Shown: piece by piece, positions 17,484 to 26,264 of the stretch
How the letters are laid out: each line of letters opens with the position of its first letter
Numbering within the stretch: the stretch's first letter is position 1
DNA from: JALEFZ01 sp964564415
Lineage (GTDB): Bacteria; Bacteroidota; Bacteroidia; J057
DNA: 64,000 nt
NCBI GenBank assembly: GCA_964564415.1
Contig: CAZMAV010000012.1
Span: forward strand, 85,763 to 149,762
Reading direction: 5' to 3'
Notes under the pieces: generated by a model
What the model was told of the DNA's origin: nothing
The model's input: the letters and a program-made list of their open reading frames with translations, nothing else
The model's database searches: none
Position numbers and translations under genes: made by a program

Positions 17484-18473
17484 TTAGGTGTGCTTAGGGT
17501 CTTTGAAATCATATTCGTTGTCATAGGTAAAATCCCAAACTTCCTCACATCGGGACATTCGTGAGACATAGAGGCGGCAGAGTTTGAGCGTATCATAGGC
17601 CAGTCCCAACTCTTTAAAGGCCTGAGAAAGCCTCACCTCTTCTCTTTCCATGAAGTATTCTTTTCCCTTTTTCAGGCTTTCCGGCGATACCTCCCTTTCT
17701 ATCCAGTGAGTCAGGTCGATCTCCGAGGCTTCATGAAGGTCCATGAGCATCTGCCGAATGGTGCTTTCCTTTACCTTCCGACGCCGGGCGATCTCGGATA
17801 CCTCCATCCCCGTTTCAAACAAACTCTTTACCTCCCGAAAACTAGGCCTGAGAATGAGGTTTGATAGCCGCTGTTTTCGATCCTGCCTCTGTTTTTCTCT
17901 GATTTCCAGGACAATTTCCAATATCTTCGCACCATAGCGGTTGATCCTCTGGTCCCCCATACCCGGAATTTCACCGAGTTGTTCCAGGCTTACTGGCTGT
18001 ACCAGAGATAATTCGTCGAGGGTAAAATCTGAAAAGATGATGTAAGCGGGGCATCCTTCCTCCCTGGCAACTTCCTTTCGGAGTGCCTTTAGTCTGAGGT
18101 AGATTTCCTTTTCAAAGCGGTTTTGTGAAAGTTGACGAGGATATAGGATAAGGGGATAAGGCTCCTTGAGATAGGCCTTACCCTTGGAAGTAAGAATCAT
18201 GGAACCCATCTTCGGGCTGATTCTTTCCAAAAAATCCTCTTCGACAAGATAGCGGATCAGACAGCGCAGTCGATCGGAATCCTTCTCTTTTAAGGCTCCA
18301 AAGCCTTCGATCTCCATGTGAGAAGTATGATGAAGGCCCAATCGTACATGGCCCTTGAGCAAACGAATCAAATAAGAGGGCGAGACTGCCTTTTCAAGCT
18401 CTTGAAGGACCTTACAGAGATGCCATACCTCATCCTGTACGTCCTCCATTCCTTTTTTGTAGGACATTTTCAT
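17484..18473 (-). CDS. RecQ C-terminal module protein (RQC-HRDC-HTH) without helicase, second copy
   Basis: A 329-residue paralogue of the neighbouring gene with the same three modules. These are an RQC winged helix (about 12-112), an HRDC domain (about 120-192, with IYLRLKALRKEVAREEG, FSDFTLDELS and the HhH-like turn IPGMGDQRINRYG, closer to canonical RecQ than in its neighbour) and an HTH (about 215-262, TGMEVSEIARRRKVKESTI). It lacks helicase motifs. The two copies are clearly diverged, so the duplication is not recent. It lies upstream of its paralogue on the minus strand, so the pair may be cotranscribed in part. Confidence 0.72.
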   Translation of the reverse strand: MKMSYKKGMEDVQDEVWHLCKVLQELEKAVSPSYLIRLLKGHVRLGLHHTSHMEIEGFGALKEKDSDRLRCLIRYLVEEDFLERISPKMGSMILTSKGKAYLKEPYPLILYPRQLSQNRFEKEIYLRLKALRKEVAREEGCPAYIIFSDFTLDELSLVQPVSLEQLGEIPGMGDQRINRYGAKILEIVLEIREKQRQDRKQRLSNLILRPSFREVKSLFETGMEVSEIARRRKVKESTIRQMLMDLHEASEIDLTHWIEREVSPESLKKGKEYFMEREEVRLSQAFKELGLAYDTLKLCRLYVSRMSRCEEVWDFTYDNEYDFKDPKHT

Positions 18474-18688
18474 GATTGTGCATTTTCTTAAGCAATGATA
18501 GGAATTAAATCACATATAATACAAATACGTAATTAATAATTATAACTTTAATTTTATTATATCAAAATCACCCCTATTTCAACTTAGAGGCCAACCAGTG
18601 GCAATACATCCACCTCTACAGGGTAGAATACCACTAAAAAGAAGAAATTGAGCTGATTTTCTTACATCAGCCAGGGATAAAACAGATA

Positions 18689-19996
18689 TCACTCCTCCTT
18701 TAAGCGTAGATGCCTTCCTGAAAGTAGACCCAAACTCAAGCCCCTGGCCAGCATAAATAAAAGCATAGACAACCAAAGACCGTGATTGCCCAGGTATTTT
18801 TCTCCCAGATACCAGGAGGGAAGGAAAACCAGAAGCGTAGAAAAAACCATCATGTTGCGCATGGGCCGGGAAGCCGTAGCCCCCAAATAAGCCCCATCGT
18901 ACATGTAGGCCACACTGCCCACCAAGGGGATGACAAACTGCCAAGGCAGGTACTCAAGGGCCACTTCCAGCACATCTTCTTGATCTGTAAAGATGCTAAG
19001 CAGACTCTCTCCCAGAAATACATAAACCAACGAAAATACCAAGCCAATACCTACCCCCCAGATAAAAAGCAGGCCCAGGGCCTCCTTGAGCTGTTTTTGC
19101 TTAGCCTCTCCTACAAATCGACCTACCAGACTTTCAGTGGCAAAGGCAAATCCATCCACCCCATAAGCCATAAGGTCCATAAATTGACGTAAGATCTGAT
19201 TGGCTGCCAGGATCAAAGGGCCAAAAGCTGTGGACCGGACTGTAAAAAAAGAAAAAACAAAGATTAAGCAGACCGTCCTGATAAAGATGTCCGAATTGAC
19301 AGAAAAGAATCGCTTAAGGCTGCCAAGATCCAATACATAGCTGAGTTCTGGCCATTGGCCCTCATAATTTCTTTTGAATATTTTCAACCACAGTCCAAGA
19401 GCCAAAAAAATTCCCAGGTATTGAGCCATTACAGTAGCTCCGGCCACCCCGGCCACCCCCATATTTAGTTCTCTCACAAAATAAAGGGATAGGAGAATAT
19501 TGAGGATATTGCCCAAGACTGAAATGATCAAGGGAATACGGGCATTTTGCATGCCCAAAAACCACCCGTTGAAGACATAAAGGCCGATAGTGGCTGGGGC
19601 TGCCCATATTCTAATGGAAAAATACAGGAGAGCTTCCTCATAAAGCCCTTCTTCTGCGGGAAAAAAACTCAGCCCAAACTTCCCTATCGGCCATTGGAAG
19701 AGGAGAAAAAGAAAGGCTGCTCCCAGTCCGACCCCCAGCGCCTGAAAAAGAATCCTCAACTGCTGAGGTCTGTCCCCCTGCCCGTAGGCCTGAGCCGATA
19801 GCCCCGTGGTTCCCATCCGTAAAAATCCCAGGCTCCAGTACAAAAAATTAAACAAGGCACCTCCAATACCTACCGCTCCCAGATAAATCGGCGAAGAAAG
19901 ATGTCCCATCAGGGCTGTATCCACCATCCCCAACAAAGGGACCGAAAGGTTAGAAAGTATATTGGGAATGGCCAGTCGAAAAATACTGCGGTTCAT
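18689..19996 (-). CDS. MATE-family efflux transporter (DinF-like)
   Basis: A multidrug or metabolite antiporter driven by H+ or Na+, in the inner membrane. I choose ATG 19996 (435 residues, MNRSIFRLAIPNILSNL), because the upstream frame overlaps the divergent hydrolase gene and adds a non-family hydrophobic stretch. About 12 membrane helices in two six-helix halves are visible, with the family motifs SVPLLGMVDTALMGHL and LGFLRMGTTGLSAQAYGQGD. The second half has the corresponding FAFATESLVGRFVGEA. The DinF subgroup is suggested by these motifs. The substrate is unknown. Confidence 0.9.
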   Translation of the reverse strand: MNRSIFRLAIPNILSNLSVPLLGMVDTALMGHLSSPIYLGAVGIGGALFNFLYWSLGFLRMGTTGLSAQAYGQGDRPQQLRILFQALGVGLGAAFLFLLFQWPIGKFGLSFFPAEEGLYEEALLYFSIRIWAAPATIGLYVFNGWFLGMQNARIPLIISVLGNILNILLSLYFVRELNMGVAGVAGATVMAQYLGIFLALGLWLKIFKRNYEGQWPELSYVLDLGSLKRFFSVNSDIFIRTVCLIFVFSFFTVRSTAFGPLILAANQILRQFMDLMAYGVDGFAFATESLVGRFVGEAKQKQLKEALGLLFIWGVGIGLVFSLVYVFLGESLLSIFTDQEDVLEVALEYLPWQFVIPLVGSVAYMYDGAYLGATASRPMRNMMVFSTLLVFLPSWYLGEKYLGNHGLWLSMLLFMLARGLSLGLLSGRHLRLKEE

Positions 19997-20114
19997 CAGG
20001 GAAAGCTTAGGAAGGATCTTTGGCAGTCCCGAAGAAAGCCGAAACTTGCCTTCACAAATTAGCCATGAAAGTATTATATTCCATATCTTGCTAAAAAACC
20101 CTGACAAACTAGCG

Positions 20115-20948
20115 ATGCAACACTCTACCTTTTCGATCAAACAAGGAAAATATAGCTACTTCGCTCAGCTTTGGAGACCCCAGAAAGTGGATGCCTCCCT
20201 GGTCATTGTCCACGGCCAGTCCGACCACTCCAGTCGCTATACACATGTCGCTGAGTACCTATGCCAATACAACATCGCCATGGTGGGCATAGACCTCTAC
20301 GGTCATGGTAAATCCAAGGGCAAAAGGGGCCACGTTCCAGAATACGAGGTACTCCTCGAAAGCGTAGAGGCCACCCTCAAATGGACGCAAAAAGAATTTC
20401 CCAATGAGCCAAGTTTTCTCTACGGCCATTCTATGGGAGGAAATATCGTAGCCAATTACGTCCTGAGGTTCAAGCCCCAGATCAGGGGATCTATCCTGAC
20501 CGGCCCCTATTTCCGGCTTGCCTTCGAACCCTCCCCTGCCAAGGTACTCCTGGCCAAAAGTGTCGTCAAACTTATGCCCTCCATGACGCAGGCGACAGGA
20601 CTGGACCCCAACGGCCTCAGCCACGATACAGAAGTGGTCGAAGCCTACAAGAAAGATAAATGGGTCCACGGCATGATCAGCCCGGTCGCATTCCTTTCCC
20701 TTGTTGAAAATGGAGAATGGGCCATCAAAAACTCTAGCCGCTGGGAAGGAAGCCTCCTTATCATGCACGGAGAGGAAGATCCCATTACCTCCTTTGATGC
20801 CTCTAAAGAATTTATCGCCAACATAGACCGCCACAATCAAGATGTAACATTCAAGGCATGGGAAGGATTCTATCACGAAATCCACAACGAACTGGGCAAG
20901 GAAGAAGTCCTCACCTTCCTCAAAGACTGGATCACAAAACGGACCTAA
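20115..20948 (+). CDS. Alpha/beta hydrolase, monoacylglycerol-lipase type
   Basis: A 277-residue serine hydrolase with no signal peptide. I choose ATG 20115 because the upstream extension overlaps the divergent MATE gene and has no family features. Visible motifs are the oxyanion HGQSDHSSRY, the conserved DLYGHGKSKGKRGH, the nucleophile GHSMGGN, the acid HGEEDPIT and the catalytic His in FYHEIHNE. This set is typical of Serine aminopeptidase S33/Hydrolase_4 lysophospholipases and monoglyceride lipases. aroE follows 12 bases downstream, so the two are probably cotranscribed without an obvious metabolic link. Confidence 0.88.
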   Translation: MQHSTFSIKQGKYSYFAQLWRPQKVDASLVIVHGQSDHSSRYTHVAEYLCQYNIAMVGIDLYGHGKSKGKRGHVPEYEVLLESVEATLKWTQKEFPNEPSFLYGHSMGGNIVANYVLRFKPQIRGSILTGPYFRLAFEPSPAKVLLAKSVVKLMPSMTQATGLDPNGLSHDTEVVEAYKKDKWVHGMISPVAFLSLVENGEWAIKNSSRWEGSLLIMHGEEDPITSFDASKEFIANIDRHNQDVTFKAWEGFYHEIHNELGKEEVLTFLKDWITKRT

Positions 20949-20960
20949 GCCAAGAATTTC

Positions 20961-21743
20961 ATGGGAGCTACTTACGGATTGATAGGAAAAAAGCTGTCTC
21001 ACAGTTTTTCGAAAAAATACTTTACCCAAAAATTTGAAGAGGGAGGAATCGATGCCTCCTATGAGTTGTTCGAATTGGAACGTGTAGAGGAGTTTCCAAA
21101 GCTCATCCAAAAACAACCTCAACTCCATGGACTCAATGTTACCATTCCCTACAAAGAAGAAATCATTCCCTACCTGGACGAGGTCCTTCCTGAGGCGAGG
21201 GCCATTGGAGCTGTCAACACGATCAAATCAAGTTCAAAGGGACTGATAGGGTTTAATTCTGACCTCTACGGCTTCCTCACCGACCTTGAAGACATGATGG
21301 GAGAACTTCCTTCTCCTCGGGCAGCCATGATCCTGGGCACGGGAGGAGCCGCCCGGGCAGCCCATTTTGCCCTCTCCCGAAGACTGGGCATTTCGGACTG
21401 CTGCTTTGTGTCAAGGAGGGGAGGAAGAAGCTTTTTAGGATCGCCCGTAATCAGTTATTCAGAGGTAGACCGAAAGCCCTCCACTTTTTGGGAGTTGGTC
21501 ATCAATACCACCCCTCTGGGCATGTTTCCCGATGTAAAAAGCGCTCCCGAACTCCCCTACGAAAAATTTGCCTTGCCCCAGCCGAGCCTTGCTTACGACT
21601 TGGTCTACAATCCCGAAAAAACCCGCTTCATGGAGTTGGCTCAACAAAATGGGGCCAGGGTCCGTAATGGTATGGGAATGCTCATCGGTCAGGCAGAAAA
21701 ATCATGGCAATTTTGGCAGGCCGACACAGGTGCAGAGTCTTGA
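20961..21743 (+). CDS. aroE: Shikimate dehydrogenase
   Basis: Catalyses NADPH-dependent reduction of 3-dehydroshikimate to shikimate, in aromatic amino-acid synthesis. The 260-residue cytosolic enzyme has the substrate-binding GLIGKKLSHSFSKKYF (shikimate Ser pair), the catalytic-Lys motif NVTIPYKEE, GAVNTI, the Asp of GFNSD, the Rossmann loop GTGGAARAA, NTTPLGMFP and the C-terminal GMGMLIGQAEKSW. All key residues and the length agree with the family. Confidence 0.95.
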   Translation: MGATYGLIGKKLSHSFSKKYFTQKFEEGGIDASYELFELERVEEFPKLIQKQPQLHGLNVTIPYKEEIIPYLDEVLPEARAIGAVNTIKSSSKGLIGFNSDLYGFLTDLEDMMGELPSPRAAMILGTGGAARAAHFALSRRLGISDCCFVSRRGGRSFLGSPVISYSEVDRKPSTFWELVINTTPLGMFPDVKSAPELPYEKFALPQPSLAYDLVYNPEKTRFMELAQQNGARVRNGMGMLIGQAEKSWQFWQADTGAES

Positions 21744-21806
21744 TAGTCTTTTCAATTCATTATATTTAAAAACAGGCTTGGGGTAACACAGAAAATTTCC
21801 CTTATC

Positions 21807-22034
21807 ATGTTTATTATTTTTAGAATACTCGTTCTCGTATTTCTTTTTTACCTCATTTATCGCTTCTTCGTCGGTCCCAGCCAGGGATTTAGCTTTGGAA
21901 ATTTGTTTTCGAATACCAAAAGATGTCCAAGGTGTAAAGGAAAAGGCTGGTGGCAAAATACCCGAAATCGCGAAACCTGCGAATGGTGCAAGGGAGAAGG
22001 AAGGCTTCCCAGAGATTTCCCTACCCATATATGA
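21807..22034 (+). CDS. Small membrane-anchored zinc-ribbon protein
   Basis: A 75-residue protein with one N-terminal membrane helix (about 3-21) and a DnaJ-like zinc centre made of two motifs, CPRCKGKGWW and CEWCKGEGR (about 40-66). The four cysteines in CxxCxGxG form suggest one zinc site facing the cytoplasm. I do not recognise a named family. It sits between aroE and the histidine kinase, with about 60 bases before it. A redox, folding or assembly role is possible but not shown. Confidence 0.65.
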   Translation: MFIIFRILVLVFLFYLIYRFFVGPSQGFSFGNLFSNTKRCPRCKGKGWWQNTRNRETCEWCKGEGRLPRDFPTHI

Positions 22035-22159
22035 CCTTCTCGCGTTAAAATAACGTTAATCCGAATCCTAAAATACTCAGAAACCCTTTCCTTTCGTATT
22101 CTTGTCCAAAAGCATGGTGCTTTGAGGGAAAACCCTTATCCTATCGCGAACGGAATCCA

Positions 22160-23731
22160 TTGAAACTGACCCAAATACATATCATTATTGGCCTGATGAG
22201 CATGGCCCTCATAGGCATCATCATGATACAGGTTCAGCAAATCAGCCGAACCATCGCCCTCAATCAGACCAATTTTGACATGAACGTCAGTGATGCCCTC
22301 ATGGATGTGGTGGATCAATTGGAAGAATCAGAACTTGTCACCAGGTTTATCAAGGTATCCAGGGCCTTTGAGGTGGAAAGCAGAGGTGGTTTTGCCGATA
22401 CAGCCAATTCTGTCTACCTTTCCCTTGACGAAGACATGGAGACCCCCAAGGTCAAAAGCAAGCAGGTCCGCATCCGCGACAGCCTAGCCATCATTACAGA
22501 AAGACTTACCCAGGTTCCCTACGACACCAATCTCAATGAAGGCAGGTCCACCACTTACATGTATTTTTTTGATGACAGCAGCCGAGTAGCGGAAGATATG
22601 GCCGTCGAACTTAGGGGCCATCCCCGCATGGTCCAACTCGTTTCCTCCGCCCTCAAAGGATCAGGCCCCAGCAACATAAGCATTGAAAAGAGGACCAGCC
22701 AACAACAGCTCGATTCTCTTTTACAAGATGCCCTCCTCGCCCAAGGCCTGGAATTGACCTATGACTTCTGGGTTGAAAGTGAAGGAAGTGAAAATTATCC
22801 CATCCAAAAAATCAGCCACTCCTCTAAGTCCAGGCTGGAAAGCAAGCACGGCATCCAACTTTACCCCTACTCCAGTACAGGCCAAAAAGCCATGCTAAAG
22901 GTCTGGTTTCCCAATGAAAATATCTTTGCCCTCAAAAAAGTATGGGGCCAAATGCTCCTTTCCCTTCTCTTTGTAGGCATCATCCTCGTTTGTTTTGGAG
23001 TTGTGATTCAGGTAGTCTTCCGTCAAAAGAAACTCTCGGAGATGAAAAATGACTTCATCAACAACATGACCCACGAGCTTAAGACGCCCATCGCTACCAT
23101 TTCTCTCGCTACAGATGCCATCGACAATCCAAAGGTGAGAAGTTCCAATGAAAGCATTGACCGCTATACCCGCATCATCAAGGAAGAAAACAGCCGCATG
23201 AACCGGCAGGTGGAAAGGGTCCTCCTGGCAGCCAAATTGGACCGAAAAGAGATGGAACTCCGAATGGGGGAAGTCGACATGCATGAAGTGATTTCCAAAG
23301 CCGTCAGAAATGCCAGAATTCAGGTCAACAACCGGGGGGGAAAGGTAGAACTCGACTGTCAGGCCCAGGACCATCGCATCAAGGGTGATGCTGTCCACCT
23401 GACCAATGTCATCTATAACCTACTGGACAATGCTAATAAATACAGTCCAGAGAATCCCCTTATTCAAGTCCGCACCTTCAACGAGGAAGACCGCCTCCTG
23501 ATAGAGGTCGAAGACAATGGAATAGGGATCAGTAAGCAGAACCTTCAGCAGATTTTTACCCGTTTTTATCGGGTATCTACCGGCAACCTCCACGAAGTAA
23601 AGGGCTTTGGACTGGGACTCAACTATGTGAAGGACATCACGGAGGCTCATGGGGGAGAAGTAGGTGTGAGAAGTGTCCTGGACAAAGGCAGTACCTTTTA
23701 CCTATCTTTGCCCCTGAACGACAATAGCTAA
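22160..23731 (+). CDS. Sensor histidine kinase
   Basis: A 523-residue membrane kinase. It has two membrane segments (about 7-26 and 262-286) around a roughly 235-residue periplasmic sensor region without a recognised domain. There is no clear HAMP. The HisKA box is FINNMTHELKTPIATISLAT, with His305, and the HATPase domain has an N box (NVIYNLLDNANKYSPENP, about 416-433), G1 (VEDNGIGIS) and G2 (KGFGLGLNYVK). The only start giving a sensible first helix is TTG 22160. It is followed 36 bases later by its OmpR-type regulator, so the two form a two-component system with unknown signal. Confidence 0.92.
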   Translation: MKLTQIHIIIGLMSMALIGIIMIQVQQISRTIALNQTNFDMNVSDALMDVVDQLEESELVTRFIKVSRAFEVESRGGFADTANSVYLSLDEDMETPKVKSKQVRIRDSLAIITERLTQVPYDTNLNEGRSTTYMYFFDDSSRVAEDMAVELRGHPRMVQLVSSALKGSGPSNISIEKRTSQQQLDSLLQDALLAQGLELTYDFWVESEGSENYPIQKISHSSKSRLESKHGIQLYPYSSTGQKAMLKVWFPNENIFALKKVWGQMLLSLLFVGIILVCFGVVIQVVFRQKKLSEMKNDFINNMTHELKTPIATISLATDAIDNPKVRSSNESIDRYTRIIKEENSRMNRQVERVLLAAKLDRKEMELRMGEVDMHEVISKAVRNARIQVNNRGGKVELDCQAQDHRIKGDAVHLTNVIYNLLDNANKYSPENPLIQVRTFNEEDRLLIEVEDNGIGISKQNLQQIFTRFYRVSTGNLHEVKGFGLGLNYVKDITEAHGGEVGVRSVLDKGSTFYLSLPLNDNS

Positions 23732-23767
23732 ATTTTATAGACGACCCGTAATTTTTGAAATTACAGC

Positions 23768-24460
23768 ATGACACGGATCCTACTCGTAGAAGACGAAGCC
23801 AACTTCGGAGCAGTTCTGAAGGACTACTTACAGATGAATGATTTTGAGGTCACCCTCTGCCGAGATGGGGAGGAAGGACTGGCTACCTTTAAAAATGAAC
23901 CCTTTCGCCTCGTCATCCTTGATGTGATGATGCCCAAAGAAGACGGATTTTCTGTGGCCAGGGAAATTCGGGAGATCAATTCGGATATCCCTATCATTTT
24001 TCTTACAGCCAGGTCCATGCAGGAGGATATCATCAAAGGGTTCAACCTGGGAGGAGATGACTACGTCACCAAACCCTTTAATTCACAAGAACTCCTCCTC
24101 CGAATCAAAGCCGTCCTAAAACGAACCGAAAGCCAGGCTGAAACTGAGGAAGAACTGCCTGAAGAGTTTTCTTTTGGATCCTTTCACTTCAACTATCGCC
24201 TCCACACCATCAAGGAAAAGGAAGAAGTCCATAAGCTTTCCCCCAAGGAAGCTGACCTCCTGCGCTTACTTTTGATCAACAAAAATGACCTCCTCCCCCG
24301 CCACAAGGCCCTGCAAGCCCTCTGGGGCGATGACAATTACTTCAATGCCAGGAGCATGGACGTATTTATCAGTAAGCTGCGAAAAAGATTCAAATCAGAC
24401 CCCCGCATTAAAATAGAAAATGTCCACAGCCGAGGATTTAGGTTGGTCGTAGAAAGCTAA
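23768..24460 (+). CDS. OmpR-family response regulator
   Basis: A 230-residue cytosolic transcription factor. The receiver domain (1-120) has the acidic pair in LLVEDEANF, phospho-acceptor Asp52 in LDVMMPKEDG, Thr80 and Lys102 in VTKPF. The C-terminal winged helix (about 140-228) has the OmpR signature LSPKEADLLRLLL and RSMDVFISKLRKRF, ending NVHSRGFRLV. It is the partner of the kinase directly upstream; the target genes are unknown. Confidence 0.95.
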   Translation: MTRILLVEDEANFGAVLKDYLQMNDFEVTLCRDGEEGLATFKNEPFRLVILDVMMPKEDGFSVAREIREINSDIPIIFLTARSMQEDIIKGFNLGGDDYVTKPFNSQELLLRIKAVLKRTESQAETEEELPEEFSFGSFHFNYRLHTIKEKEEVHKLSPKEADLLRLLLINKNDLLPRHKALQALWGDDNYFNARSMDVFISKLRKRFKSDPRIKIENVHSRGFRLVVES

Positions 24461-24627
24461 GACAACAATCTTCCTAGAATCTGATTGAAGGAAATTTTCC
24501 TGATCTCCATAGCCCAAACCTCGATTTAGCAAAAGTAAGCTGAGGCCCACATCGTTTTAATACAAATCCCAGTAAAGCTGAATATATTTTACAAAAAATT
24601 GAAAATATCATTGGCTGTATCAAGTAA

Positions 24628-24658
24628 TTTGTAAATCCTTGCGAATGCTCGTACTTTG
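24628..24658 (+). promoter_or_regulatory. Candidate promoter of the comA-like gene
   Basis: TTTG (24628-24631), a 20-base spacer and TACTTTG (24652-24658) resemble the Bacteroidota promoter but with one base fewer between TA and TTTG. The start codon is 18 bases downstream. Confidence 0.4.
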
Positions 24659-24675
24659 CGGGGCAAATTTCCAAC

Positions 24676-25467
24676 ATGCAGTCTATGATTAATTTTCCGT
24701 TGACTCAACTACCTATACGGACGCAAAAGCCCCGACAAAATGGTTTCACCATGGTAATGGACAAAGGCATGAGCATCCGTGAGGTAGAGGATTTCCTTTC
24801 CGTAGGAGCAGAATTTACCGATGTGGTAAAATTGGGTTGGTCTACCTCTGCCGTTACCCCCAACCTGAAGGAGAAGCTTGCCGTTTATAAAGCTCATCAT
24901 ATCCCTTTCTATTTTGGCGGTACCCTCTTCGAGGCTTTCTATGTACGCAGTCAGCTGGATGATTTTCGCCGCATCCTGGATGAATATCAGGCAGAGTACA
25001 TGGAGATTTCCGATGGTTCTGTAGAACTGGAATCCGAGGAAAAATGTAAACTCATTGAGCAATTTTCTAAAGACCGCATAGTACTTTCCGAAGTCGGGAG
25101 TAAAAAATCCGGAACCATACTCCCCCCTTATCAGTGGGTCGCCATGATGAAGGCCGAACTGGAAGCGGGTTCATGGAAGGTCATTGCAGAAGCCAGAGAA
25201 GGCGGAAACGTAGGCATGTTTCGTTCTGATGGCGAAGTGCGCTCCGATCTCGTAGACGAAATCCTAAGAGATGTGGCCGGAGAGAAAATCCTCTGGGAAG
25301 CTCCCCAAAAGGTACAGCAGGTATGGTTCATCAAGCTCCTAGGTGCCAATGTCAACCTCGGCAACATAGCCCCCGCCGAAGTAATTCCCCTTGAAACCAT
25401 TCGCCTGGGCCTCCGAGGAGATACCTTCCACCATTTCCTGAGCAAAACCGAAGAATCCTCCATCTAA
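24676..25467 (+). CDS. Phosphosulfolactate synthase (ComA family)
   Basis: ComA adds sulfite to phosphoenolpyruvate to form phosphosulfolactate, the first step of coenzyme M synthesis in methanogens. The 263-residue TIM-barrel protein has the family sequences GFTMVMDKGMS, DVVKLGWSTSAV, PFYFGGTLFEAF, YMEISDGSVEL, LSEVGSKKSG, VIAEAREGGNVGMF and NLGNIAPAEVIPLETIRLGL in order. ATG 24685 is an alternative start. No other coenzyme M genes are nearby, and Bacteroidota do not make coenzyme M. The product more likely feeds sulfolactate or sulfonate (for example cysteate and sulfonolipid) metabolism, which is inference. Confidence 0.85.
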   Translation: MQSMINFPLTQLPIRTQKPRQNGFTMVMDKGMSIREVEDFLSVGAEFTDVVKLGWSTSAVTPNLKEKLAVYKAHHIPFYFGGTLFEAFYVRSQLDDFRRILDEYQAEYMEISDGSVELESEEKCKLIEQFSKDRIVLSEVGSKKSGTILPPYQWVAMMKAELEAGSWKVIAEAREGGNVGMFRSDGEVRSDLVDEILRDVAGEKILWEAPQKVQQVWFIKLLGANVNLGNIAPAEVIPLETIRLGLRGDTFHHFLSKTEESSI

Positions 25468-25716
25468 AAACTCATTCTCCCCAAAAATCAATCTCCCGCC
25501 AGGCCTTCTTATGTAAGAAAGCTCCGGCGGATCATGGCTTATTTAAGATCACAAATTCCACTAAGGGACTATTTTCTGCGGTTGGTGCGCAGATAATCTC
25601 TGGCCTTGTTTGGAAGTCGTACCTTTTAATTCCATTCAGTCAGGCTCCTTAGCGGTAAGGAATGCCTGAATTAAACATGGCATTTCCCCTTCAATCGCTG
25701 GAATTTTAGTGGACAA

Positions 25717-26256
25717 ATGAAGCATATGGCAGAGGAAGATATCCAAAAACTTCACTCAGAGATAGAATCCTTGCGAAAAGAAAATAGGCAGCTTAAAATC
25801 GCCGCCTTTCAACAACTGGAAAAAAACCGACATGGAATACAGGAGGAGGCTCCTGTCATTGAAAAGGAACCCATACTCAAGGTGCTGGGTAGGCAACTCG
25901 ACGATTTGAAAAGGCTCAACGTCCAGGTGAAAAATATGCTGGATAGCTATCGGGAAGTGCAGAGATCCCTGGGCGCTATCCTACCCGCCCTTGAACTGCA
26001 GATGGAAGGTTGGACCAACGAAGTACATAACCTCAAGCAGCATATCGAGGACTCCGAGTCAGCCTACGCTATGGTCGTCACTCAATTGGAACAAAAACTT
26101 AAGGAAAGTCGAAAAGCAAGCCCCGAGGTGGAAAAACTCCAACAGGAAATTGACCATTATAAGGCCTTGGTACAAGCCTACAAGAGTAAGCTTCCCAATT
26201 CTGAGGACACGGAAGAAGAGGACCCCTTCACCGACCTAAATATTTTCGGTTCTTAA
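25717..26256 (+). CDS. Coiled-coil protein of unknown function
   Basis: A 179-residue soluble protein, almost entirely helical, with heptad-like stretches at about 6-40, 65-85 and 100-165 and an acidic end (EDTEEEDPFTDLNIFGS). There is no signal peptide or membrane helix. I do not recognise a family. The start could be ATG 25717 or the fourth codon. It converges on the thioredoxin-LysM gene with only 8 bases between stop codons. Confidence 0.6.
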   Translation: MKHMAEEDIQKLHSEIESLRKENRQLKIAAFQQLEKNRHGIQEEAPVIEKEPILKVLGRQLDDLKRLNVQVKNMLDSYREVQRSLGAILPALELQMEGWTNEVHNLKQHIEDSESAYAMVVTQLEQKLKESRKASPEVEKLQQEIDHYKALVQAYKSKLPNSEDTEEEDPFTDLNIFGS

Positions 26257-26264
26257 ACAGCCTT

